DNA of 64,000 bases from Shinisaurus crocodilurus (Eukaryota; Chordata; Lepidosauria; Squamata; Shinisauridae), in contig CM037878.1 of assembly GCA_021292165.1 (NCBI GenBank), positions 291,758,971 through 291,822,970 on the forward strand, given 5' to 3'. A program made the position numbers and the translations under genes. Within the stretch, counting starts at the first letter, position 1. Every line of letters starts with the position of its first letter. Below, in pieces: positions 11,301 through 23,700 of this stretch. The notes beneath the pieces were generated by a model. The model was not told the DNA's origin. It worked only from the letters and a program-made list of their open reading frames with translations, and searched no databases.

Positions 11301-14300
11301 TTCAAGGTGTTGGCTTTGACTTTTAAAACCCTATACGGCTCCGGTCCAGTCTATCTCAAGGAGCGTCTCCAGCAAGTGGGCCGCTCAACGAGATCTGCCA
11401 CAGATGGCATTCTCCTTGTCCCTTCAGCCAGAGCAGCTATACTGGTCGGGACGAGGAAGAGGGCCTTCTCTGTGGCGGCCCCCGTACTGTGGAACTCTCT
11501 TCCAAGTGACCTCTGCCATGCCCCCTCTCTGCTGAGCTTCCGCCGCTCATTAAAAACTTGGCTGTTCAGGCGGGAATATGGGGTGGGCTAAGATATTAAA
11601 ATTTTATACTGTTTTAATGTATTTTAATGGAGGAAAATGTTTTAATGTATTTTATTATGTTTTATCTTCTGTACATCACCCAGGGTGGCCGGTTTGCCGG
11701 CCAGATGGGCGATAAATAAATGCAAATAATAAATAAATAAATAAATAAATATCTAGGGATGCTCCAAAGCCTGATTAAAAAGAGAGGTTTTAACTGTCTT
11801 CTAAACATGAGCAGTGAAGGAGCCGTATGAATCTCCGGGGGGGGGTGTTCCAGATGTGGGAGGCCACCGCAGAAAAAGCCCTGTTGTACATTTCCACCTT
11901 ATGAATACTTGGAGGGACAGCATGAAGGGCTTCTGTGGAAGATCTCAATTCCTGGGTAGGATTATATGGAGAAAGGCATACTTTAGGTAACCTGGTTCCA
12001 AGTCATTTAGGCCTTTATATGTCAAACCAGCACTTTGAATTGCACTCAGAAACAGAGGCAGCCAGCGTAGTCTGTACAAAATGGGGTAATATGGGTCCTA
12101 TATCCCACCCCTTTAAGAAGCCTGGATGCAACTTTCTGAACCAAATGAAGTTCCCAAACAGTCTTCAAAGGGAGCCCCATGTGGAGTGCCTTGCAATAAT
12201 CAAGACGAGAAGAGAGTAACTATAGCCAGATTGGAAGTTTCCAGGAAGGGATGCAGCTGGCATACCAACTTCAGTTGTGCAAAGTTGCTCCTGGCTACAG
12301 CTGAGGCCTGGAGGTCTAAGGCTGGGTCCAAGAACAAACCCACATGGCAAACCTGCATTTTCAGAGGGAGTTCGAACAGGTTTTGAGCACCCAGATTGAA
12401 ATCCTTCCTACTGATCAGAAGAATCTTCATCTTGCCTGCATTTAGTTTCAGTTTGTTAGCTTCCATCCAGCCCATTCCTGAGATCAGGCATCAGTCCAAG
12501 ATAGGGGTGTCGAGTCTCTTTCAGCCCAAGGGTCAGATTACATTTCGGAGGAGCTTTTGGGGGCCACAAATGTTAGGAAAACATTTAAATTATAAATCTT
12601 AAAAGAGTAAAAGCATCATTTAAAATACTTTATAAAAAAATATTGGTACAAAAGGGTTTCTTCATTTAAACCGTCTTGTAAAGCTATTTATTTACTGAGT
12701 TGATTTTAAATAAGATATTCCCTGCTGATTGCCCCTGACTAAGGGGCTCTTGGTTCCAAAACATGTTGGGCTCTGTAAAAAGGTTTTTCATTGGCACATT
12801 TGAGAATGTGTTCCCTTTTTGCTTTCTATCCTGTTTTGGTGCTTTCCCTTCCGGTTTTTGTTGGTCAATAATTATATAACACTGCTGAGTCCAGCAAGGG
12901 CTTTTTTAGAAGCAGCCTTACCAGCACTTCCTTGAGGTTTTAGTCATCTTGACTAAAGATGTCTCTGCTGTGATTCTTTATTGACATTTCATTGTTGATC
13001 ATTGTAATTCTTAATACACTGTAACATTAAACTTGAATTTAATTGCTATATTCATTGGTGTTAATATTTGTTTGATGTGTTGTAAGCCAGTTGGGGAACA
13101 ATCCTATGGGAAAGTGAATGAGTATATTAGGAAATTCAGGGACCTGCCCACAGGCACAACCTACTCTTCGTTACATTTCTTGTATTTTTGTCCCTCCTCA
13201 CCACAGTTGCCAGACCGGTCACCTCTCATGTTCAGCTCCTTGAAACAACTCAGTGGGGCCTGCTTTGTACCTGCAGATGGTAAAGGAGGAAGGAGTGAAA
13301 AAGAAGAACTAGCAAAAACAAGACGAAAGCACAAAAAGAGGCATCCAGGCCTTCAAAGTGCCGGCAACTCACTAAATGTACACACTGACTGGAGGAATTA
13401 CTCTGGCTAGAGAAATCTCTCTGCCTTGCCTGTCCCTTGAGGCCATCCTCTCTCACCACCCCCAATCTTTTGCATTACAGCATAAGGCTAGGCAATGTGG
13501 GTCAGCTAGCTATTTTCAGAATAATTGCTGCAGAATAAGACATTTATGATTAAATGAAGATGTGCATTTATTTACTGAAGATGTAAAGGTATACGTGTTA
13601 GGGCCTAACTAGACATGACATTAATTGCATGCATGCAGTTAATATGCACAGTTTTTGCTATGTAAATAACAAAATTGTGGGGAAAGAGGTGGGGGAGTTT
13701 AACTATTTCTCTCCCTACCATGTTCCTAACTAAAACAGTTTCCCTGATGCTGTTATTTGTATTTCGAGGAAAGCCCCCACTGATGCCAATGGAGGCTGTC
13801 CATGTGATGCAAATAGCAGCTTTGGGGAGGTAGTTTTTGCTGGAGCTGCTAAAGAGAAAGCTTATACAACTGGGATGAAGTAGCACGAGACTCTCCAAGC
13901 CCTGTTCCCAGATGGCTCTTCTGTATGAAATCGTCAGTATCTCAAGGGTTGGGTAGAGTAGTACATACACTTTTTTAATGAAAAAAAATCTCAGCCTTGC
14001 CTTCACCAAAAAGAACGATGCAATGTCTCTCGAGATCAAGGCAATTTCCCAGAAAACAATTGTTATTGTTGCTACATGGCATCCCGTCTTGTTTATACAC
14101 ATCTGGTGAGCAGTCCGCAGAAGTCCCACTGCAGTATTCCGGAAGGTCACACTCGGTAGCACTTTCTCTACACACAGTTCCCTCTTTTAAAAACTGTTGG
14201 AAACAATAATGTAAGCTTCTGATTCTGACTATTCTCAAAAGGCATAACTCAGCAGTGGTGTCACGGATCCAAATCTGGGGACTTGGCATCATCATTCCCA

Positions 14301-17300
14301 AACAGGAGTCTTAAGCCTAGCAAGACGCTGGTCACCCCACACCAGGGATGACCTTCGGGATCCCCGGATGCATCCCCCAGACCCAAGGACTTGGCCCTCT
14401 TATCAACCTCAGCTTCCAAGAATGGCTCTCCCCAGGGATGGGGACTCGGACTCGAGGACTCGACTCGTGAGTCGGACTGAGTCCCCCCTCTGACTCGACT
14501 CAGACTCGAGTCCCAATATTTTTAATGGGACTCGAGACTCGACTCGGGACTCGAGACCAAGGACTCGTCAACATCCCTGGGCGATCACCGGTGAAGAGCG
14601 CATGGAAGCAAGGCGCGCCGCTGCTCGGCCACTATGGACAGCTACCAGGAGCGCAGCCCCAACGATGTGTTGAGATTTATTTTGATTGATGTGTTGTTGT
14701 GGGGGGTTAGGGTCAGACATTTTGGGTTTGGCTGCCTCTGCCTGCCTGTTTGGGGTTCCCAGCCTCCTCTGCCTGCCTGGTCTCTTCTTGACCAGTTCAA
14801 CAGTTGAATTGTCCAAGACAAAGGCCTCTGCCTGCCTGCTTTGGGGTTCCCTGCCTCCTCTGCCTGCCTGGTTATTTTGGGTTTGTCTGCCTAGTCTGTT
14901 CTTGCCAAAATCAGTTGCAGAGTTTTGAAATAAAAAGGCACACTTGTGCCTAGAATTTATTTAAGCCACACATCTGAAGTAGCCTTATTTTGTTGGGGGG
15001 AAACCCCATTGATTTTAATAGTGACTCGTGGAGTCAGTTTTGGGAGTGACTCAGGACTCGTGACTCGTGAGTCACCATTTTGGACCAAGGACTCGGACTC
15101 GGACTCGAGACTCGGGTCCAAAGACTCGTGACTCGACTCGTGACTCGAGACCAAGGACTCTTCAACATCCCTGGCTCTCCCAAAGCCTCTCAGGTCTCTC
15201 AGCCATTTAGGAGCTTAAGGCTGTGGAAATGAGCACGGGCCCTTTATCGTGTCCTATTGGGGCTCAATTCTGTCCCTGAAGGGACACATCCAAGGGGGCT
15301 TCCTGTTGGGGATGTTCCTTTCTCAAAAGGAAACGTGACGGAGAAGAAAATGCTTCAGGTTAAGGATAAAGGTTTAAAAACCCTACTGGAAAATGGTCAG
15401 GGGTTACTTTGCGGGCGGAGGCTACTGTGAACAGAGGCAGAACCATGTGGGTGGCAAGTGACAGGCAGGCATCTGTCACCTACATTACAATCCTTTCCAT
15501 GCTAGGTTAATAAGACCTTTCTCTTTTCACAGGCATTTTAAGTTACGTAATGCCTCTGCCTGCTGTGTGTTTTTAGCTGCTGCCTCATATGTATCGTTTA
15601 ATATTTCATGGCATAAATAGCTTTTATTTATATTTGTTGTTCATCACCCTGGAATCTCTTGGAGGAAGGGTAGTATACAAATGTTTCAAATGAGTAAACG
15701 ATGAATAAGTATTTCTGCGTTCTGAACTGTGCGCCCAGTATTAACACTCAGTATTTCAGAAATAAATACTGGAATGATTATCGCAGACTATACGTAGCTG
15801 CAAAAGCAAAATGATGCTGACATAGCGAGCCGTTGTGCATGTGTGAGGGATTGAGGCCTACTCAGGCTTGAGTTTGCTGAAGCCTGAAGGCCCAAACACT
15901 TCCCTCGATTAGTTGAAGCCTGAAGGCCCAAACACTTGGATGGGAGGGGGAGTTTGAGAGTTTTAGTTCACCCAATAGAAGTTAAGAATTAGTTCTCCTG
16001 TGCAAGGTCACATGGTTATAACCTTCCATTCCTGGGAAGGCTATATATGGAGGGGTGTGGTCAGCTAGCAGCAGTGGGAGCCTGACTGCAGAAGCAGAAA
16101 GAGCAGAGAGAGAAGCAGAGAGGGAGTGACTGGCTGCATAGGAGATAGGTAGTCTGAAGTTAAACTAGAGAACGTTGGATTGTTTGTTTGTTTGTTTTAT
16201 TTTATCATACTTGCTTTTGAATTATAACCACTCTATTAAGTAAATACCCTAATATCATAAGTAAAGTGCTGTTGTTTACCCTGAGAGTTTGGAGTGACTT
16301 ATTCACCACGTCTACAGCCTACACCCATGCTATTGGAAGCTGTAAAAGGACTTGATCTCCTGGAACGGGAGGGGCTTTGAGGAGAGGCAGAGATCTCCCA
16401 AAGGCAGGTTAAGGGGTCCCTGCAGTAGCGGAACCTTGACAGCATGCAATGATGAGCAGAAGCAGTCCCCTGAACTCTACGGACGACAACCCGCCTTCTC
16501 CCCTTCAAAATATAGGGGGGACGTTTCCTCGGAAAGGGACCTTGTGGATTCCAAGGGAATCTTCTGCAGCCCCAAATCGCACTCCAGATTACAAGGCTTA
16601 GGAAGTGCTCCTCAGGATTAGGGAGCTGTGCAGTGTGCACTGTATGAGCCAACCCACGAGGGCGCGGCCTGGGGAAGCTCCCCAGCCTTGGAGACAAGGG
16701 AGCTGTGCTGGCCCCCGGTCAACTCCAATGGGCTTCCTGGCCCCCACAAACTCTCTTTGAGCCCTCCTGCCCAGCTCACATGACTGAGTGTGGGGCTGGA
16801 AGGGGGCCACTCACAGTCACGCGGGCTGGTGGGAATGCTTATAGTGAAGGTTGGCTGGCTCCGACTTGCCTCTCGGGGTTGGCTCAAGTGTGGAACAACC
16901 GCCCATTCAAAGATGGGGACCTTGTTCTTATGGGCTGGCTCACAGACTCCGCAGCTTCTTCTCCTCTGAGCCTAGGAGCGTTCTTTGTTTGCCCCCCCCC
17001 CCCCGTTGGGCTAAGCTTAGAAGCCAGATGGCGTCCTTGCCCCGTGGCACGGGTTTTTGTCAGAAACGTACAGATTCCGACGGGTCGGCCTGCTGTTTCA
17101 GGATCATTCTGCAATCCATTAGAAAACCAAATTTCAAGTGAATTCTCCTGTGTGTGGAATTCCCTGGCAGCCCCAGGCAAACACTGGCTTTTAAAATCGG
17201 ACGTTCGGACTTGACAGCAACCACCATTTCCCCGCTTCCCCACAAAAAGCACCCGAGGATGACATTACATTGTGGCTTAGCACTGCTTTGAGGAGGCTGT

Positions 17301-20300
17301 TTGGGCTGCCCTCAGTCCTGGCTAGGGGGCCACCATTCCTCCCCCTCAAGCCCCTACCAACGACAGTGCTAATAATGATGACATTGGGGCTTCTGGATAC
17401 AAAGATCATGGGGGTCCCCTAGCCAGCACTGGGGGCTACCATTTCTTTCTCTTTTTTTTTTAACCCAGAAGCTCCTGTCAGAGTAATGCTACATCTTTAT
17501 GCAATAGCATTCTTAAATCGAGGGGCAGGATTGGTGGCCGTGGGACAGCAGTTGCTGGAAGGAACACCACACGAAGACCCTGAGATCTGTCTCTACCCCA
17601 GATTTGGCCCCTGCTCTGAAGAACATCCCATAGTTTTGTAGTCTGTGAATGGGACCAAGAAATGGGGGGGGGGGTGTCAGGCCAGCCCTAGTTATGACAT
17701 TTACTTCGAAACTGCTGCTTTTATCTTACCTTACATTTCTCACAGCAGAGTCCATAAAGACAGTCAATGTCCGGTTTGAATGTGCAGTTCTTTTGGCAAC
17801 AGCCGTGCCTTCTGCATTCCTGGGAAAGTGCAAATAAGAGGATTGTCATCTCACCAACACCTGTCCTAACCAATACTGTCCCTCAGATGCAGTTTCTAAT
17901 GTGGGAATAGAATAATAGATTGGAAGGGATCTCAAAAAAGTCATCTATCCCCAACCATCTATCCCTGATGGAAGAAGAAATCCACAGAATTGTAGTTGGA
18001 GGGGACCTCAAAATTGCATCAACTATGCCGCCGAGTGTATACATTTATTACATTCACCAAGTTGGATGAGAAGATGGCCTTGTAGGCCCCTTCCAACTCT
18101 ACTTTTCTATGATTCTATGATTCTAAGTTTCAGCTCACAATTGTTAAGGGGGTGGGAGGGAGCTGGCACTCTGGGTCTTTTACAAGGATGATGCCATCGC
18201 TCCGCACCAACGCTGGTCATAGACATAGAATGCACTGCTTTCATTTCCCAAAGAAGCACCCTGTGGCAGGATCTTCTGGGATAAAACAAATGGGAAGCTT
18301 AAAATAGCAACAAAAACATCGTATTGTGCGATCTGAAAGCCCAAATTGTTTACATGCCTTTATTTGATTTGCGGGCTGCACACTTTTGTCCTCGTAACAT
18401 TTTGGATATTTTCTTCCAATGTTTTGTGAAAAAAATAGGCAGAGGTTTGGGGGCTGCACATCATTAGTGGAGAAAATGTGCACAGACAGACATGGAGCAG
18501 GACTTGTACCAAGGGCTACTCTGCCTTCACCAGTCCCACTTGGCTCACACGAGCAAATGCGAATAATTGCTCTGGCCATGGCAGCGTTTTTTTTATTTCT
18601 GTGCGTAGCTGCCTTGTTTGTACAAATGAAGTGTGAGGTTTTCCAGATGCCACGTTCTGTGCTAATCTGCAGAACAAGCAGGGGCCCAGCTGCCTCCTCT
18701 CCAAGAAAGGTCAACCAATGTTTGCATCTCCCCCCCTCCCCACGTCCTAAAATTATGAGGGAGAAAAACATCCGCCTATCCATCTTCTCCACACTACGCA
18801 TAATTTTATACACACCCCTTCCTTGGTTGTCCTCCACACTCAAATCTAAACTGAGACTGTATGTTTGTCAGGGCAGGGACCTGCCTTTTTGCTGATGCAA
18901 GATCGGGAGGAGAAATTTGGGAGTCACGGCCTAAAGCAATTTTATCTGCCCCTTCAGCAGACCCGCCAGTCAGCACTGCACTTGTAAGAAAAAGGTGGCG
19001 AGTTTTCAAACGATAAAGGATCGAGATGGCCTTGTAGGCCCCTTCCAACTCTACTTTTCTATGATTCTATGAGGTAGTCCACATTTTAACATTACATCTC
19101 CTAGATCAGTGTTCTCCAACCTTGGGTCCCCAGATGTTTTTGGCCTACAACTCCCAGCATGCCCCCGCCAGCTATGCTGGCGGGGGCATGCTGGGAGTTG
19201 TAGGCCAAAAACATCTGGGGACCCAAGGTTGGAGAACACTGTCCTAGATGATAGATATTTCAAATTTAATCCATAACTTACACTAGGCCCTCTGAATGAG
19301 GGGAAGTTGCTATCCGTTAATGCACTGCTGATCCCCGATACACCCTGTTCCTATTTAAAAAAAGGGAAAGGAAAAGTTATGGCATGTCTCATATTACTTG
19401 CTGTCTCATATTACCTGCTTTTTAAAATGTCAATATAACACAGATTGTTTCCTGCATGCTTCATAGTGTAGAAACATAGAAGAGACACCGGACATACTTT
19501 TCTAATCTATACACTGGATGAAGGAGCAAACAGTACAATTAACCACATTTATTAACCCCCATGCTTTTCAACATATACATGAAAACGCTGAGTGGGGTCA
19601 TCCGGAGTTTTGGAGTGCGTTGCCATCAGTACGCGGATGACACGCAGCTCTATTTCTCCTTTTCATCTTCAGCAGGTGAGGCTGTGGATGTGCTAAACTG
19701 GTGCCTGGCTGCGACAATGGACTGGATGAGGGCTAACAAACTGAGGCTCAATCCAGACAAGACTGAGATGCTGTTAGTGGGTGCTTCCTCTGACCGGATG
19801 GAGGGTGTTCAACCTGTTCTGGATGGGGTTGCACTCCCCTTAAAGGAGCAGGTTCGTAGCTTGGGGGTTCTCCTTGAGCCATCGTTGTCACTTGAGGCTC
19901 AGGTGGCCTCAGTGGCTAGGAGTGCCTTCTACCAGCTTTGGCTGGTGGCCCAGCTATGCCTCTATCTGGACAGGGATAGCCTGATTTCAGTAATCTACGC
20001 TCTGGTAATCTCAAAGCTGGACTACTGCAATGTACTTTACGTGGGGCTGCCCTTGAAGACTGTTCGGAAGCTGCAGCTGGTGCAGAATGCTGCAGCCAGA
20101 CTTATTAGTGGGGCCAGAAGGTCAGAACACATAACACCAGTCTTGGCTCACTTGCACTGGCTGCCTGTATGCTTTCGAGCCCAATTCAAGGTGTTGGTTT
20201 TAACCTTTAAAGCCCTACACGGCTTGAGACCACAATACTTGACGGAACGCCTCTCCCAACCACAATCTACCCGGTCACTATGCTCAACATCTGGGGCCTT

Positions 20301-20676
20301 CCTCCGGTTGCCGCCTCCAAGGGAGGCTCGTCAGGTGGCGACAAGGAGGAGGGCCTTCTCGGTGGTAGCCCCCCAACTCTGGAACAAGCTCCCTCCTGAG
20401 GCCTGCCTGGCGCCAACTTTACAATCTTTTCGGCGCCAGCACCAGGTTAAGACTGCCCTCTATACTAAGGCCTTTAACCCTACATAGTGTATGGTGGGGT
20501 GGTTGCTTTTTTAATTGGTCTCGCTGTACTTCCTGTTTATTTTATATGTTAGTTTGTTTTTAAAATTGGGTTTTTAAATTTTGTATAATGGTTTTATTGT
20601 ATATTGTATTCTGTGTTTTTATGGATTGTTGTAAACCGCCCAGGGAGCTTCGGCTGTTGGGCAGTATATAAATAAA

Positions 20677-20709
<33 letters not shown>

Positions 20710-23700
20710 TTATGGACAAAAAATTGGGAGGGATTACAAACATTGTAAAGGATCAGCCACAAACCAGAGGACTGACATACAACAAGCAACACTAAACAAT
20801 TAAAAAAAGATACAGTAAAGAGCAGCCAACTGCTAACAGAAAGTAGAAGAATTAGCGACAGAGCAACATCTTTATCCATTTGAGATGCAGAGGAAAATAA
20901 ACATCCAGCAGAGCTCTTTTGGGTGGTTTGGGGTTTGTTAACACCTTCTCCACGAATCTGTACTTCCTTTTATCTGTCCTGAATCTCCCACCAATCATCT
21001 TCATGGGATGACCCCATGTCCTAAAATTATGAGGGAGAAAAACATCCACCTATCCATTTTCTCCACACTATGCATAATTTTATACACCTCTATCATGCCC
21101 TCCTTACTCACCCCTTTTCCTAAGCTAAATAGCCCCAAATGAAGGATTGTCTTTTCCCATATACACCTGCCTGGGGCCTAAGATCATCTTCAGCAGGCCT
21201 TCTCCGGGAGCCCCTGCCAAAGGAAGTGAGGTGGGTGGCTACTAAGAAGAGGGCCTTTTCTGTTGTGGCACCCCGGCTGTGGAATGAGCTCCCCAGAGGG
21301 GCTCACCTGGCACCTACATTGTGCTCTTTTCAGCACCAGGTGAAGACCTTTTTTTATTTTCCGAGGCATTTTAGTTTTTCAGTTTCTGTTGTAAATCTGG
21401 TAGTGTATTTTATTTCGCTTCTATTTGGATATTATTTTTATTTTTTACACTGTAGTTTTAAAGTTTTAAACTTTTATATTGTATTTTATCATCTTGAATT
21501 TTATGGTTTTGATTGTGGTGAGCCCCCCAGAGAACTTTGGCTATTGGGTGGTATAGAAATGTAATAAATAAATAAATGTAACCTTTCGTCACCGGAGAAT
21601 TTCTCCAGCCCCTTGACCTTTTCTTCACCTTTCCCAGCGCTACAACATCTTTTTAACGGTGTGCCGACCAGAGCTGTACACAGTATTCCAAGTGTGGGTT
21701 GCACCATAGGCTTTTAAAAGGGCATTATGATATTGGCAATTTTATTTTTGATTCCTTTCCGAATGATCCCCAACATGGAATTTGCTTTTTCCGCAGCAGC
21801 CACAAACTGGGTTGATGTCTTCATTGAGCTATCCATCACAATCCCGAAAACACTTTTCTGCTCAGTCGCCGTTAGCTCAGACTCCCATCAGCGTATATGT
21901 AAAGTTAGGACTTTTGCCCTAAATGTGCATCACTTTTCACCTGCTTACATTGAACCACACTTGCCATTTTGTGTTGGTGTTATCTTTGAGCAGAGTGTGT
22001 GCGAGTTGGGAGATTTATGTTCTGTCTCTGTGTGCTAGCAGAGCCTGAAATTCCACACACAGATCTTCCAGATCTCACCTCCCCCCGCGCAGCGTGCAGC
22101 GTGTTGTGCCAGTTTCTCCAGCCCAGTCAGCCTTGTTGTCAGACTGATTCCAGCTTCCCCGTTGCAGATTAATCCATGGAGTCAGGAAACACTCTGGAAC
22201 ACCACAGGTCTAATTCTACCTGTTTATTCACTTAGCAAGTAAAGTTCTACAGAGTATACATTTCCTAGTTACAGTCCATGTGCAGAGTATAAATGCATAG
22301 CAAGCATTACATCCAGTGGAGTAAGTTGAGCTTCACTCCACCTCAGCAAAGGCGTTACATTGTTGCAGGAACAAAGTCCAGCAAGAAGAACAAAGGAGAA
22401 GAGAGAAAGCAGTCCTGCTTCTCTCTAAGATGGCTCCAGACAGAAAACAAGTTAGCACGTCATCAGAACATACAAACCATGTGACTAGCTCATATTGCTC
22501 CCACGGTCTAGCTTCCCATGCAAAAAACACGGGAATCTAGAAAGACATAATAAACTTGTTTACAACCATTCTGTCCCTTCCATGTGTAAACAATGTGCTG
22601 CAGCTGGTGAAGTGATACATATCACAACATTTTGATGCCCATTCTCCCAGACTGGTGGAGCTCTTCACTGTCCCTTTTTGTTTTAACCACCCAGAATAAC
22701 GTCACATCTTCAGGAAACATGCTCACCCATAGCTCCACATCATTTATGAACAAGTGGGAAAGCACCGGTCCCAGTACAGATCCCTGCAGGACCCCCCTGC
22801 TTACATGTCTCCATTGTGAGATCTATCCACTTATTCCCATTCTCTGCTCTCTGTTCTTTAACCAGTTACCAGTGCATAAGGGGACCTCTCCTCTTTTCCC
22901 ATGACTGCTAAGTTTGCTCAGGAATCTTTGGTGAGGGACTTTGTCAAAAGCCTTTTGAACCTCCAAGTAAGCCATTCCTATTGGGTCATCTCTATCCACA
23001 TGGCTGTCAACACTTTCAAAGAATGCTCAACGGTTCCACCTAAACATCAGGAAAAATTTCCTGACTGTTCGAGCAATAAGACAATGGAACCAACTAGCTA
23101 GGGAGGTGGTGGGCTCTCCCACTCTGGAGGCATTCAAGGTGCAGCTGGACGGCCATCTGTCAGGGATGCTTTGACCTGGATTCCTGTATTGAGCAGGGGC
23201 TTGGACTCGATGGCCTTGTAGGCCCTTTTCAACTCTACTTTTCTATGATTCTATGGTTAGTGAGACAGGACTTCCCTTTGCAGAAGCCATGTTGATTCTT
23301 TTTCAGCAAGACTTGTCCTTCTATATGCTTGATCATTTTATCTTAGTGATGCTTTCCCAATTTTCCCAGAAAAAAACATTATGCTCCTGGCAGAAAGCTC
23401 CAGCCAGAGAGACTCAAGACAGTTGGGACCATTACAACTTAGTCAAGAGAAATGTAGAATGTTTTGAATGACTTTGTCCACTAGGTTATAGAATTCAGGA
23501 CCTAGGGTGAATACAATCAAGCTGGTTTTGCTGTACATGAGGGGAGAATATCAATTGATCATCCCTGACTGTTTGCAAGCAATCATACCCTCCAACATTT
23601 CATAGATGAAAATAGGGACACACATGTGAATTTGTAAGAGGTATGGTTAAGCAACATGAAGGTGTGATCAAGAGGGCGTGGCCAGGCAACATGAGGGCGT

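Larger units (their letters stand above)
21595..23375 (-). mobile_element. CR1-related LINE, minus strand, interrupted twice
   Basis: Minus-strand CR1 body recurs at 21595-22100, 22630-23025 and 23258-23375 (landmarks gacttgtccttctatatgct and cagagctgtacacagtattc). It is broken by an LTR-like element (22102-22629) and by a plus-strand CR1 (23026-23257). Confidence 0.75.

Noticed and set aside
14433..15173. GACTCG-rich region as a CRISPR-like or satellite array
   Set aside because: Units are short and irregular without spacers, and the region is bounded by hAT ends with a perfect 8-bp duplication.
18241..18895. 200-codon minus-strand and 158-codon plus-strand frames
   Set aside because: They overlap each other and CR1-like sequence, and no family features are visible.
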